Positions 25,701 to 35,125 of a stretch of 64,000 bases of DNA are shown here, piece after piece. Source of the DNA: Sipunculus nudus (Eukaryota; Annelida; Sipuncula; Golfingiida; Sipunculidae). The first letter of the stretch is position 1. Each line of letters opens with the position of its first letter. Position numbers and translations under genes: made by a program. Below the pieces are notes generated by a model. It saw only the letters and a program-made list of their open reading frames with translations, was not told the origin of the DNA and ran no database searches. Where the stretch lies: the NCBI GenBank assembly GCA_026874595.1, contig CM049307.1, positions 50,085,178 to 50,149,177 of the forward strand. Reading direction: 5' to 3'.

Positions 25701-28159
25701 TTTAAATTTTAAAAATTTTAATGACATAAAACTTGCCCCAATGAATATTGCTTGGTATGCTGCTTGGCTTCACTCACTCATACCATGATTCTTTGATAGT
25801 ATTTAGATAAAATAGGACAGCTCTTCTTTGGACTGCCACCACCTCCAAAAGCAGAAGTAGGGGGGATGTTTGGTGAGTATTTTCTGACACAATGAATTTT
25901 TTTCTGACATGTAGAAAAAATTTAATATTGACAAAATAAATATGATGAGATTCCTTATGTACAGATGTGGCATGCAAATTGTATATATTGGAAAATGAAT
26001 CACTAAACGTTGCAATGTTTGCCAGTTCCCTATAATACGCCAGACATGATATATAGACAATATAGCATGCTGCGGTACTGGTCGGCCGGGTACATATGAA
26101 ATTCTTAACACGCATTTTGCATTCTGCATACTGCATTCCACATGCTAAATATATGGGATCTTGGCATATACTGATAAAGATCATATCTTATCAGATGGTC
26201 ATTGAAATATTCAGTATAATACATTAGCTCATATACTAAATATTCAATAATCTGTAGTTAAATAAGGTCAGTATTTGCTGTATGATAAATACACATATAA
26301 TTATTATACCTTAAAAAAAGACTGAGCTGTTAAATCCCACAGAAACAACTATAATATTTTCTTGATCATATGCTAGGCCTTGAATAGTTCCCTGTCTAAT
26401 TTATTGGCCATATCAAAACATTGTCTTACTAAAATAAAAAATGCCTACAAGACACTGATATTGTTCAGAACCCTAGAACCAGAGTATTTTCCTTGTTTGC
26501 TGCCAGATGTCTCTGCTGGGCTTCTTGTCAGTTACAATGATGTGTGCTTTGCAGGTCACATTGATCTGAAAACATTTTGTGAAAATGTTTAAGTAAAATG
26601 TTTCAACTTAAATGCTTTTTTTTTAATTTCCCTATACTTTAGTTTGCATATTTCCTATTAGGGCACCAAATATTTCCTATTTGTCCATTTTTGAAAAAGG
26701 AAACGCTGGGACAAGTGCGAACACAGCTCTCACAACCTACTATTGCAGCCCTTGCTTTCATTTTTGAAGGGCTTTTAAAATTAAAATGTTACATAAACCA
26801 AACTCTTGATTATCTTAAACAGTGAGAAATAGTATTTCCATCTTGTTGAAATTCAACACATATAAATGGATTATTGCCACCAATGAATGAAAGTACATGC
26901 AAGATCAAATAAGCATGAAAAGTTAACTGTGAAGAAATATTAGGTTAAAATGGAAAGGGGTCATTAAAATAAACCAACTTCCATATTCTGATTCAAACAA
27001 TGTTACCAGCTGTACAGTTAAAAGAACAGCCACCCTATATTTTGATGAAAATGTCAGCATGCAGTGCATAGTTGTCTCAAAGCCCCAGGGACAGGTTCTT
27101 GTGGACAACTGTAAAATCTCTCACTTAAATTTTTTGTAAAGTCTTATATATTCCATGATTTCAGAGATAGCCCTTTGTGTATCCATATACTTATGGCATC
27201 TCAGGATATTTAGTTATCACAATCCATTTACTTGCAGTGTAGTCAAATGCACACCAAGAAGTGACTGGCTGTGTTCTGACAGGCTTATTGTGGGTCATTT
27301 TTTGTTTGCTGCCTAGCTAGATATAGTATTTTTATAAACACTGGCCTTAAATAGAAGCCTACTTTGTTGCCTTAAATAGAAGCCTACTTTGTTTACATGC
27401 TGGGGTCAAAGCAGAGTCTGAAAAATATGAATGCATCATGTGGCATTTATTCAAGGAAATTTATATGTCCCAGGTTATTTGATAATCCAATGAATCTGTG
27501 TTAGGTCATTATGTTTTCATTTTGGGGACATGAATGCAAGTAGCCAATGCAGCAAATAAAGTCAATATTAATGCAATGGCAGCTTAGTAAAAATATAAAT
27601 CATGCATTCTCGCTGCAAACATACGTGACTGGGCACACAAAAGCACTCCTTCACCCTTGGTGGTAAAGCTTGCCTTTTTGTGTCTGCACTGTATGCGAGG
27701 GGTCAGTGGCTGGTTCCCTTGGTTAGCAAGAGTGTTTCTTTCCCATAGAACATTTGGTGCAGTCATTTGTAAGATCTTAAGAGTGGCTTGCAGCTTAAGC
27801 GTGTGCATGTGCGTGCACATGTTCTGGGGACAGAACATTGGAAAGAAGGGATAAATGTGACTGGGCACACCAAAGCTTGCTTTATTGGCTTTAAAGCTTG
27901 CTTTATTCCCCTTGGAACACATAATGCATTTATCATGGACTGAATATGAAATAACTTGCTAAATTCAGGTATTTGTATAACAAATGTGTTTAACTGAGTT
28001 TTGATGATGTTTATATATATCTATATATATAAATTTATATATCTGTTTTCAGGTAACTTAATGAGTAGCTTATTCAACATGGATGATGGTGAGGGAGACG
28101 ATACAGATCCAATGTCACTGGGGGCCTGCAGTATGGAAAATGATGATGAGCTAGACTGA
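7753..28159 (+). CDS. GET4: GET4 (Golgi to ER traffic protein 4; TRC35 homologue), nine coding exons
   Basis: Exons: 7753-7859, 10670-10748, 13366-13447, 14389-14541, 15274-15412, 16286-16426, 25317-25392, 25800-25872 and 28053-28159. All introns are GT..AG, phases agree, and the sum of 957 nt gives 318 aa (human protein 327 aa). Family signatures I recognise include [11 protein letters not shown] and the block MLVEYN, exon 6 YLCLKN with [14 protein letters not shown], exon 7 [16 protein letters not shown] and exon 8 [13 protein letters not shown], ending in an acidic tail. GET4 is a cytosolic alpha-solenoid that joins BAG6 and UBL4A to hand tail-anchored membrane proteins to GET3/TRC40. The frame is intact even though intron 6 (8.9 kb) holds a whole LTR retrotransposon in antisense. 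Start chosen at [14 protein letters not shown], which leads directly into family-like sequence. Confidence 0.96.
8170..8796. mobile_element. Non-autonomous TIR DNA transposon in GET4 intron 1
   Basis: The left end TATAGTCCGTTCCAG and the right end CTGGAACGGACTATA are perfect inverted complements. The match extends to about 37 bp, through ACCCCTGTCCACCTGTTTTTT, with one mismatch. The element is 627 bp. The flanks are compatible with a TA target duplication, which would suit a Tc1/mariner-type MITE. A 113-codon open frame inside shows no transposase motif. Insertion is intronic, so it leaves the GET4 coding sequence untouched. Confidence 0.75.
8797..10669. other. Remainder of GET4 intron 1
   Basis: AT-rich intronic sequence with A and T homopolymer runs. 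No convincing exon or repeat array was seen. Confidence 0.6.
11150..12185 (+). repeat. 278-bp tandem repeat array with GGTGGCGCCACC palindromes (GET4 intron 2)
   Basis: Landmark CAGGTGG ends at 11340, 11618 and 11896, giving a 278-bp period. Each period consists of two related half-units of about 139 bp. Each half carries a GGTGGCGCCACC-like palindrome, a CATGCAAAATTT-type segment and a GGTCAAACGGTTCCCGAGATATGAG-like segment. After the last unit comes a GC-rich tail with GTCAGAGGTCAAAACAAAATT and CCGCCCAGCGGTTACGG. Open frames of 76-104 codons here are repeat artefacts. It looks like one dispersed element with internal tandem copies. Confidence 0.85.
12186..13365. other. Remainder of GET4 intron 2
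   Basis: AT-rich intron. A local run of TTTTAGGCAGG-like words near 13105-13195 is a short degenerate repeat. Nothing else is supported. Confidence 0.6.
15632..16086 (+). repeat. 23-bp minisatellite in GET4 intron 5
   Basis: About twenty tandem copies of a 23-bp unit, GCAGTTGTATATCAAACTCT followed by GTA, with scattered substitutions and a few shortened copies towards the 3' half. It occupies more than half of the 870-bp intron. Confidence 0.95.
16470..16487. repeat. Poly-C run
   Basis: A pyrimidine block with about seventeen C residues just after the GET4 exon 6 donor. It marks the start of the dispersed repeat that follows. Confidence 0.8.
16490..17154 (+). repeat. Diverged tandem units of a dispersed repeat, split by the retrotransposon
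   Basis: Four diverged units of roughly 150 bp share GTGAACNCNATAACTTTT, TTGTTCCTACCAAAATCT and GGTGACCTTG followed by TTCAAGGTCAAATC. The same element seems to resume after the LTR retrotransposon at 24803 (ATGTGTTGAAATGACCCATAG and onward), so the retrotransposon landed inside an older repeat. Repeats of this look are common in bivalve genomes; that comparison is from memory, not a search. Confidence 0.65.
17155..18293 (-). repeat. 3' LTR (relative to the retrotransposon)
   Basis: 1139 bp, starting TGTCACCCCTAACTTAACGTG and ending GTCTGGTGACA on the plus strand. It is nearly identical to 23659-24797. It contains a TATATATATA stretch near 18166-18176 that could serve the element's promoter in its own orientation. 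Confidence 0.97.
18294..18308 (-). other. Polypurine tract of the retrotransposon
   Basis: On the minus strand, AAAAGGAGGGGGTGA directly abuts the 3' LTR. This is the expected position and composition for the plus-strand primer. Confidence 0.85.
18505..22938 (-). CDS. Retrotransposon Gag-Pol polyprotein, single frame, domain order GAG-PR-IN-RT-RH
   Basis: 1477 aa without a stop or frameshift. A Glu/Arg-rich coiled coil lies at about 25-75. The Gag core follows, then a CX2CX4HX4C zinc knuckle ([14 protein letters not shown]) near 301-314. An aspartic protease DSG motif is at about 408. The integrase HHCC finger lies at about 607-648 ([18 protein letters not shown]), with catalytic Asp in MDLVGP (~680), Asp in LTDMGTQF (~740) and Glu in MVERFNGR (~776), and a GPY/F module ([11 protein letters not shown]) follows. 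RT comes after these, with YVDD near 1209 and LGHLVG and [11 protein letters not shown] further on. RNase H has LKCDASDVG (~1359), EKESLAIVW and TDHKPL. Sequence types are Ty3/gypsy, but integrase precedes RT. Gag and Pol share one frame, so no programmed frameshift is needed. No chromodomain was seen. Start is the first ATG of the frame (METLESLV). Confidence 0.95.
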   Translation of the reverse strand: METLESLVRCGQALGLKDQALQDYVEARRRADEEREERARQREIEKEQRELEREQQELELEREARAHELEVLRLKSDSGVKEERSRDVFPKIQLPPFDEAHDQLDAFLERFERLAVCQGYDRENWALHLSPLLRGKALGTYTQLSVSEAMDYDKLKIALLKRYQMTEEGYRHKFRTCRPERGETPSQFAVRLSGYLDHWIGMAGVRGDYDGVVNLLMCEQFVNCCSRDLSMFLKERRCRDFDSMVDLAESYTEAHGVHSLTAGPRYGNNVPRPAQPVSQPREKREVERSPGGQTFKPSGGIRCYLCNELGHKARECKTSARSRPRSSPQVGRAAGDQQRYRTNFNPPYNPKQKPETMSMAVVEAETETVGAVKPEVESPSQSLGFAAQTEGGISLPVCEGLVNGKSARVLRDSGCSSAGIRESYVEPNQFTGHQVECRLFDGSVRQFPTARINVDCAYFVGTIKAMVVRDVVCDLALGNVAGARDPYDPDPTWKSERSSGIVCDGVESQKEVSSAVETRSAAREKQIPTRSLNIASPVADVSPAEFLKAQEEDGSLAPYWRLAREARNDSPFRIEDGYLVRVVSDKRGDQDGSRVVVPQTLRYDIMRMGHEAVMAGHQGIDKTHDRVRTQFFWKGMYNDIVEFCKSCPICQKTIPKGKVPGATLGQMPLIDEPWRRISMDLVGPIHPASERGHRYILTVMDYATRYPEAVALKNIDTVSVADALVDIYARLGVPSEVLTDMGTQFTSDLMREVSRVLSVRQLTTTPYHPMCNEMVERFNGRLKLMLKRMCEERPRDWDRYLSAVLFAYREAPHESTGFSPFELLYGRIVRGPMRILRDLWTKRDTSVETKTTYQYVLDLQDKLSDTCALAREALNKSANRHKLLYDRGKCTRRFEAGDEVLLLLPTERNKLMVQWKGPYTIVNRVGDLDYRIKVGDKVKTFHVNMLKRYHARNEPQHILAAVAKGAPDSIHDPDGVDGETEPPVFGELNPEGIDEDAHMSLPSYARRQTEQDVQVNADLGKCQRREILSLLRQYGDVFTDVPKLTNVVECSIKLSSDVPVKTRPYRVPFELRETMRTEIQEMLNLGIIEQSDSSYASPCILLRKPDGKTRFVIDYRKLNQSVVFDPEPMPDPETLFVEVAKSQYFTKLDLMKGYWQIPVSEESRDKTAFVTPDGHYQFRVMPFGLVTAGAVFTRMMRKMFSDMPNVVCYVDDVLIHAETWDEHLRTLREVLVRLECANLAAKPAKTFIGYQSLEILGHLVGTGNLATNPVLLKRIQSTDRPKTKKALRAFLGLTGYYRKFVPNYAEIAVPLTDLTRKGQPNKIDWKPVHENAYCSLKAKLSDPPILKLPDFSKRFYLKCDASDVGIGCILMQRHEGIMHPVAYASRKLLPRERNYSTIEKESLAIVWSVQKFEMYLACRPFTIQTDHKPLKCISKSKCANKRVMRWALVLQEFRFDIEAASGKLNHGPDFLSRLPEC
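22939..23635 (-). other. Untranslated leader of the retrotransposon
   Basis: About 700 bp between the candidate primer-binding site and the gag start. It includes a GGAC/GGAT-rich simple stretch at about 23088-23138. No long open frame. Confidence 0.75.
23636..23653 (-). other. Candidate tRNA primer-binding site
   Basis: On the minus strand, five bases after the 5' LTR, the sequence TGGCGAGCGTGCCAGGAT begins. TGG is the complement of the universal tRNA CCA end, and both position and length suit a PBS. I cannot name the tRNA without a comparison to the host tRNA set. Confidence 0.6.
23659..24797 (-). repeat. 5' LTR (relative to the retrotransposon)
   Basis: 1139 bp, the same length as the other LTR. 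By eye about five substitutions separate them: one near the left end, one near 23914, two near 24390-24400 and one near 24766. Confidence 0.97.
24803..25316. other. End of GET4 intron 6
   Basis: The first ~75 bases appear to be the continuation of the dispersed repeat interrupted by the retrotransposon. The rest is AT-rich intron ending in the exon 7 acceptor TTTCAG. Confidence 0.6.
25873..28052. other. GET4 intron 8
   Basis: A 2.2-kb intron. It includes a 25-bp tandem duplication (TTAAATAGAAGCCTACTTTG) near 27350-27400. CTGGGCACACCAAAGC-like words recur near 27630 and 27862. No exon was found. Confidence 0.6.
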
Positions 28160-28371
28160 ATAATGTTTAGGTTAATACCTAGGTTTTTACCATTTTTTTA
28201 GGGGCAGAGAAATATTGTAGATTGTCACACTTTAAATATTTAATTGTAACATACAATCTAAGGACTTTTTTAAGTTTTAAATTCCTCATAGATTAACTTA
28301 TTTCTTTCATTATTTAGAAGTTACTGATACTTTGGTACTGGCAGGACAGGAAAATGCTGTGCTTTTCATAA

Positions 28372-28474
<103 letters not shown>

Positions 28475-28799
28475 TTTTTATTAATAGTAATTACAGAATG
28501 TGTGTAATTAGTCAATATACATTCTGTGTTGATCCCGAAAAATTAAAGATTAATGCTATGAAAGGTTAGCTGTGAGGAAATAGATCATGTCATTTTTTTT
28601 TGTAAATTTTATTAACATGTTATGCCAAACACTGAAAACCATGCATTTGTGAAATTTGCAAACATAGCATTTAACTGACATGTATACATATTTGCTGATA
28701 AGATACATGAAAGATAATTTGACATGTTTCACTTTAATAGTGTCACGGTCCATGTGTCACAGGTGTAAGGGAATCATTCAGTGGCACAGTCTGTCTGTG

Positions 28800-29295
28800 A
28801 TGTGTTACCTGTGACATCTGATGCAATTTATCATGGCAGGTACCTTTGTACACACACCTGTCTGTCATCTCCACCACATTGTACCTGTGATATTCACATT
28901 AAAATCAAGGCACACCTGAGATTTATCACCTATTTATCACAGGGTATCTGATACACCTGTTATATATTGCTGTAGTTACATGGTACACCTTTATATATGC
29001 CACAGATAAGGTCCACCTGTAATGAATGTGTGGTACATCTGTAATGTTAACCACCCATACCTGGTACACCTGTAATGAATGACCACAGGTATAGGTATTT
29101 GATAAATAGTTAATGAATGCCCACAGGTATGCAGTACATCTGTATTGAGTTACCACAGGTACCTAGTACAGCTGTTATGAATGACCACAGACCTGTACTA
29201 GATACACTTGTAATAAATGACCACAGGTACGTGGTACACCTGTAATGAATGACCACAGATCTGTACTTAGTGCATGTGTAATTATCATGGTGGTC
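28800..29295. repeat. Degenerate minisatellite (CACCTGTAATGAATGACCACAGGTA type)
   Basis: Words such as GGTACACCTGTAATGAATG and ATGACCACAGGTA recur roughly every 45-60 bp across about 500 bp, with variation in unit length. It lies downstream of GET4. Confidence 0.75.
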
Positions 29296-30675
29296 AAGTG
29301 GATAGCCTTAGATGTTTCACTGAAAGTTTTTGTATAACTAGCAGCTGGCTGCATTTTATAACAGGTATACTTGCACTACCTGAAAAAAGTACGATGTCTC
29401 GCATGAATAAGGAAGTAATCTTTATTAAATGGCCCTTGTGTGTCCTTGACAAAACCTGCTGTGAGCTTGGCCAGCAGGGGTAGACAGGTGAAAAACAGAT
29501 CCTGGAAATTTAAGTGAAAGCATCCCATGGTAGTGATTTTCAGATACGACACTCTACACATGACTGGAATTCTGATAACATGATAGCTTTACCTATAATC
29601 AAGCAGCATTAGAAACAGTATGCTATGGCATTTATAATAATATTAGACTTTTCTACTGCCATCTAGACTGGTCCTTGTACTAATTTTGTGTAACAGTTTA
29701 CCATATGCAGGTCAATGTGTAGTTAGTAATAAAATGTCAACAAAACAGACTGCAGACTGCTGCCATCTGCAGAGTGAAGTGTGAACTACAATTAAATGGG
29801 TTTTTAGCTCAGCTGACTATAAGTAATCTGAGCTATAGTCGTAGTCCATTGTCGGTCGTCTGTCCGTCCGTCCGTCCGTCCGTCCGTAGATGTGGCACGT
29901 TTTGAAACCGTAAGACCTAGGAATCCAAAATTCAGCATAATGTTAGATGTCCCCAAGATCTCCTACCAAGCCGAAAACTGGGTTTTTTGCGACTTCGTTC
30001 CTTTGAGAAATTAAGGAAAAACCTCAATTTTTTTATTAAAATCCTATTTTCACACTTCAGGACTGCCTAATATCAAAACCACTCATCTGTTTTTCCTCAT
30101 ATTTACCATAAATATTCTTCTATATAGTTCCTATGTACATGCCAGAAATTAAGTCTGTAATGTATAAATTCTTTAAGTTATGGGCCCAAACATAATGGAC
30201 TTTGTAAAAAATCAGGAAAAATAATAACTCGCTTAACATGAACAATTTTGAAACTAGAGTCTATTTTCTCAAGTATTTAACTATGTTTAATTAAGATTCA
30301 ATTGTTAACCCAAAATTAGATCTGAATTTTGTAAATTTTTTAAGTTATTAGCTTAAAAAATAAATCAGTACCTTGAATTTTGCCCAACTTTGACCATGGC
30401 ACGTTTTTTACCTGTAAGCACCATTGATTTAATTTTCACAGCATGTAAACATAAATATTTAGTTTGTCTAAATCTGAAATTTGAAAATAAAAGCTTGAAA
30501 ATTAAGTTAGTTATTGATTTTTTTTCTGTAGTAACTTGCTTTGATTACAGATGCAGGGTCCCACTCCAGGTCACTGGAAGTCAGCTATGCCAGGGTTTCT
30601 GATTTGTTACAGTCACTGGGGGAGATCCCCTGCTGTGACAGGTGTACAGTTATTCTCATATCACCACCCCAATCA

Positions 30676-30702
30676 CACCCCCCCCCCCCCCCCCCCCCCC
30701 GC
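30676..30702. repeat. Poly-C tract
   Basis: More than twenty C residues in a row. Overlapping proline and glycine open frames on the two strands come from this tract. Confidence 0.9.
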
Positions 30703-31635
30703 AAACCCAACCCACCAAGTGTTATGCGGTAATTGTTATTGTTTTCACTGTATCTCCTTAATTGTAATGCTGTTTCCACTCCGATATGCAAAAACTTTCC
30801 TTGAAAAAATAATGCAAGGTGTAATCCAGAAGATGCAATGTTGTGTAATGTAGCATTTTTAAAGAAATCAATTTTCTTTTAAATGATTTTAACAAATATA
30901 ATTGAACCCATCAGTATGCTTAAATTATTATAAAATATGAAGCACATTATGGATAAATAAAGACACAATTAAAAATTGTGAAATCTAAATCAAGTATTAT
31001 TTTTAGATATTTATTGTTTTGCAGATTTAAAAGATATATCTTTGTGGTAAAAAATAAATAATCATTTGTATGCATGATGTGGTGTTATCTGACAAGATTG
31101 AGATTTATGATGATGCAATTGAGAATTATGAATCAACTTTTATATTCAGATATATATGTTAAATTGGAAATGTATAGAAATATAAACTTAAATTAGAAAA
31201 TAATTGATGTGATAAAAAAATCAGGATTTAATACAAACATTTGTTCATTATTTTCCTGCCTCAGCAGAATTTGAGATCAGGCTTTGTTTGCCCTGTTTTA
31301 TGTTGTTAATTAGCTATATTTCAACTGTATACATTTCATAAAAAAAATATATATTTAATAATATATATTATACAAAAAAATAGATTCAATTGAACAAATG
31401 TGTAAACTACTGAAATGTCAACAGTTTATCGAAAAACCAACTAATGATCATGGTAATAGTACAGATCATTTGTTCACAAACTGCTCACATGCTTTAGTTT
31501 CAACAGTAGGAAACACATGGTCAGGTCACAAAATATTTTTTGCAACAATTTCTTGCTCATCAATACAAACCAATCATATAAACCAACCATGGCCTTTATT
31601 ACCTCTTCCTCTTACATTTTATCTCCATTTGATAT

Positions 31636-32952
31636 TACTGTAGATTCAGATAATATCGTGGGCTTAAAATTTCGTGGTTTTTGTACAAAACGCATATCGT
31701 GGGGTATTTGAATTCGTGGAAAGACAAAGAAAACTTTAGAAATTATGGTTATTAATACCTCCATGTGCGCAAGGAAGACGAGCCCGATGTACTCAGGTGG
31801 TTTGGCTAAGATGCTTATCGCACGGTGCGCCTGTACCGCGGTCAATCAGGTCAGTGTTGAACAAACATGCTCCGCCCGACCCGAGCCTAACAAAGAATTA
31901 ATCAGCCGTGACCGACATGTGCCGGGCGATACATCGGCTGTTAGTTGTAACACCCGATACATCGGCTATCGGTTATAACACCCGGTCACACCACGTTAAC
32001 AGAAAACGTAAATCATCACTTGACCGGAGGAAAAAATAAACGGGACCGTCCACATGAAGGTTTTTAACTTTTTTTTTATCTAGGCGGTAGTCACATGTGG
32101 CGCGCCTGTAAATCCCTGACGGGGCGGTGAGACGAGACACGGTTCGTTCGTCATTCATCATGTCAGCTATATTTGCAGATTATAAAGAAATAATTTGCCT
32201 AATAGTATTCGGTGGCGCTTACTTACGCTAACATATATATGTACCACTATCGGCAATATTCGGAAAAAGTACCGCCTTATTGGGAATAAGTGCTCTTTCG
32301 CGTCCCGCGGTAATCGCGGTAATGCAAATGAGTTTACACGGCCCTTGTCTTTTAGACCAATAGGTAGCGTAAGTCTCGTTTAATATCTATTGAAAGAAGG
32401 TTGAAAAGGCCGGTTCCGAAAAAGCCGTGCCTCGGTAGCTATGGTTACGAACATTGGAACTTGTGTACCGTTTTTGGCGTGTCAGAACTACCGCTTTGCT
32501 CGACAGAAATGTGGTATTGTTCTTGAATTTTTCATCCGAAATGCTGATAAGAGGAAAATACGTTTTCAGTTTAAATTATACTTTGATATTGTTTTATTGT
32601 AAAGATATCAGGGGGCCGTGTTCGTACGATATTAGGGGAAATAATTTAATTGACAAAACATTATATATAAATCTCGTATTTTTATAGTAATTTACGAAAA
32701 GCAATTCAGTGCATTTAATGGTTGTATAAAAAATAATCATAAAAAAGTAATAAACAATTTTTGTATCTTTATTGAAAATTCAGCCAGCGGTAACATTTAT
32801 AAATATAAAGTCGACCACCAGCTGCCGTTGAGATACCGTATATCCTCTGACTGTGTGATTTTTTGATCGTTGGAATCATGAATTCGTGGATTATCTTGAT
32901 CCACGAAAACCACGAAAATAAAATCCCAACTAATATTTCTGAATCTACAGTA
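31636..32952. mobile_element. TIR DNA transposon, non-autonomous, about 1.3 kb
   Basis: The left end is TACTGTAGATTCAGA and the right end is TCTGAATCTACAGTA, perfect inverted complements. Looser pairing continues inward, with TTTCGTGGTTTTT on the left against AAAACCACGAAAA on the right. The outermost TA may be the target duplication. The interior is GC-richer around 31770-32460 and carries a CATCGGCT repeat. No transposase frame was found. Confidence 0.75.
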
Positions 32953-34602
32953 TTTTAGATTTTTACCTTCACGGTTAACATCAGCTGAGCGCCGTGACCC
33001 ATAGGTCCCTTGTTTTTTACCCTCCTGAACCTTGTTGCTGGATCCAGATCGTTTGGGACTGTGGTTTTGTAGAGAGATGTCATACTTAACAGTGGACGTG
33101 CTGTAGTTTTACAGTAACAGAGCCATATTTACTTATTTACATACATACACACAGACATATTGCGACATAAATACAGACAGATCTGACTACACTACCTGTG
33201 CCATCCCCATAGGGGTAACAGTAATAACTTGACACTTATGCTGTTTTATTCACTGAACCTAATGTATAAAAAACACACCTGCAAAATCCATCTTGTATGA
33301 GCTCACCTATTTGATGGGCTGTGTAAACCACAACTGGCACAGATACATGAAGTGCATTTTAATGAAAGTCAGGTAGGCACGTGTATAGCCAACCACCTTG
33401 TGTAAATAATGAATAAATGGCAACATGACATTATAAGATGTTTTAAACGTTTTGTTATGTTGGAGGGATGGATGCATTTCACTAGTTACGGGATATGGCT
33501 GAGTATATTGAACCCCCCCCCCCCCCCCACACACACACACTTCACCTGCAATTGATGCCCCTGGGTAAGTTACCTAAGAAAGCAATATCTTTCACAAATC
33601 CACATAGAGAAACCATCTGGCTGCATGCTTAAAAGGCTGACCATCACCTGATTCACCCTACCCCTGAATGAGTTGACAAAAAAATTAGTATTAGCCATGG
33701 GGCCCCCAGCAAACACTAACAGGCTGCATGCTTCAAATAAAAAAAATCATCTTGTATGGCTAGCCTCTGCACTGGGCTTCTTTGAAGTCACTGAAGACTT
33801 TAGTAGACTGTCTCATTTCAGTACTGGTTGTTTCGATAAAACTAAAGGAAATTAAATCGTAATTATTTACAAAGGACTTCCTTTATTCTCATTAAGGTGT
33901 CCTATGATGCTTGCTTTCAAGAGAAATGTGTTACACCCCTGTCAAAAGTTTTTGTTTGAATGTTCATGTTTCAAGGTTTAAATGCTTTTATTAACAACAC
34001 CCCCCTCCCAACCCTCCGTCCTAAACACAAACACGCCTACTAGTATTTTCCCCCCGATGCCTAAAGACACCGGAAAATTCATGCAGTCAGCAGTGTCTTT
34101 CGTGTTTATATTAGTAAGAGAGGCGTTTTCTATACCCTACATGTTATATTATTTATATATTAACAAACCTTTGACTTTTTTCCATGCACTTATTTTCGAC
34201 AGCCTATTATATTGAGTAGAGCCCGCTGTATCTTTGTGTATATTGCTTATATTGTGAAATCCAGGAAAATATTACCAGTGTTTTGATACTTAAAAAATAT
34301 ATCAGTCCATTGGTATCGACAGCTTAACATTAATTTAAAATAAAAACAGGAGTTGAGATCGTCGTTCTGCAGATCAATCGTTATTTCTCAAATGAGAGAC
34401 AGATGTCACTACCGTACCGCTCAAACATTTTCGCCAGTGGTCCATCCCTGTCTGCGCACTTCTAACATATTGACAAAACGAAATATTGTTATCGCCTGGA
34501 TTTTATTATTTCCAACGTCTCATGTTTTCCACATGGTGAGATATACAGTTAGTATATTCATACAACGTTCGTGTTCATATACGCGAGTATCATAGCCAGT
34601 TT

Positions 34603-34604
<2 letters not shown>

Positions 34605-34698
<94 letters not shown>
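34605..34698. repeat. (AT)n microsatellite, about 94 bp
   Basis: Uninterrupted alternating AT. Confidence 0.95.
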
Positions 34699-34700
<2 letters not shown>

Positions 34701-34847
34701 TCTACTATTAGTTGCTAGCCACCACTGTCCTTTATCGAGGTGTCGCGTATTAACATTTTACTTTCCTTCCCATACCTTACATATGTTTCTGTGTTAATTG
34801 ATAAGTGGATATTTGTAAAATGATATTAGAATTTGTATGTAAATTCT

Positions 34848-34940
34848 CCGCCAGATGGCGCACTATGGATATAAATCATAAATCGGTCTGTCGCTGCGCA
34901 ATCCATGTAATTTGTGCCTACTCCGACAGATGGCAGTATG
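34848..34940. promoter_or_regulatory. Pair of CTCF-like motifs
   Basis: CTCCGCCAGATGGCGCACTATGG and CTCCGACAGATGGCAGTATGG lie about 72 bp apart in the same orientation, with similar flanks. The core CAGATGGCGC matches the known insect and vertebrate CTCF core. Binding is inference from the motif. Confidence 0.35.
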
Positions 34941-35125
34941 GGCCACAAAGAAACTTTCGGCACACTCCCATCGTCCGTTCTTCTCTTTAGAAAGTCCAAC
35001 AAAAGAGTCTACATTAATGATCCTCGTGTCTATCTGGGCAAGTTATATTTATTATCGCACACCAATACGCTCTTTATTTTTGGTTTGACATTGATAATCA
35101 AGCCATCGGAGTATTGGTGTTTGGT

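Larger units (their letters stand above)
29801..33016. mobile_element. Dispersed element with CTCAGCTGA-type ends, split by a nested TIR element
   Basis: The left end is TTTTTAGCTCAGCTGACTAT followed by a (GTCC)n run at 29856-29888. The right end is TCAGCTGAGCGCCGTGACCC followed by ATAGGTCCCTTGTTTTTT. This head and tail arrangement resembles an abundant class of bivalve repeats. The 31636-32952 transposon lies inside. The family name and mechanism are unknown to me, and how much of the middle belongs to the element is uncertain. Confidence 0.4.
33017..35125. other. Spacer between the repeat block and the coiled-coil gene
   Basis: No exon was found. It holds a poly-C/(CA)n tract at about 33513-33540, an (AT)n tract at 34605-34698 and two CAGATGGC-type motifs at 34850-34935. 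Confidence 0.6.

Noticed and set aside
30541-30853. Proline- and glycine-rich frames
   Set aside because: Generated by a poly-C tract.
29807-32990. GCTCAGCTGA and TCAGCTGAGC read as terminal inverted repeats
   Set aside because: The match is only 10 bp and includes the common CAGCTG palindrome. Flanking bases do not pair, so it is not a TIR by itself.
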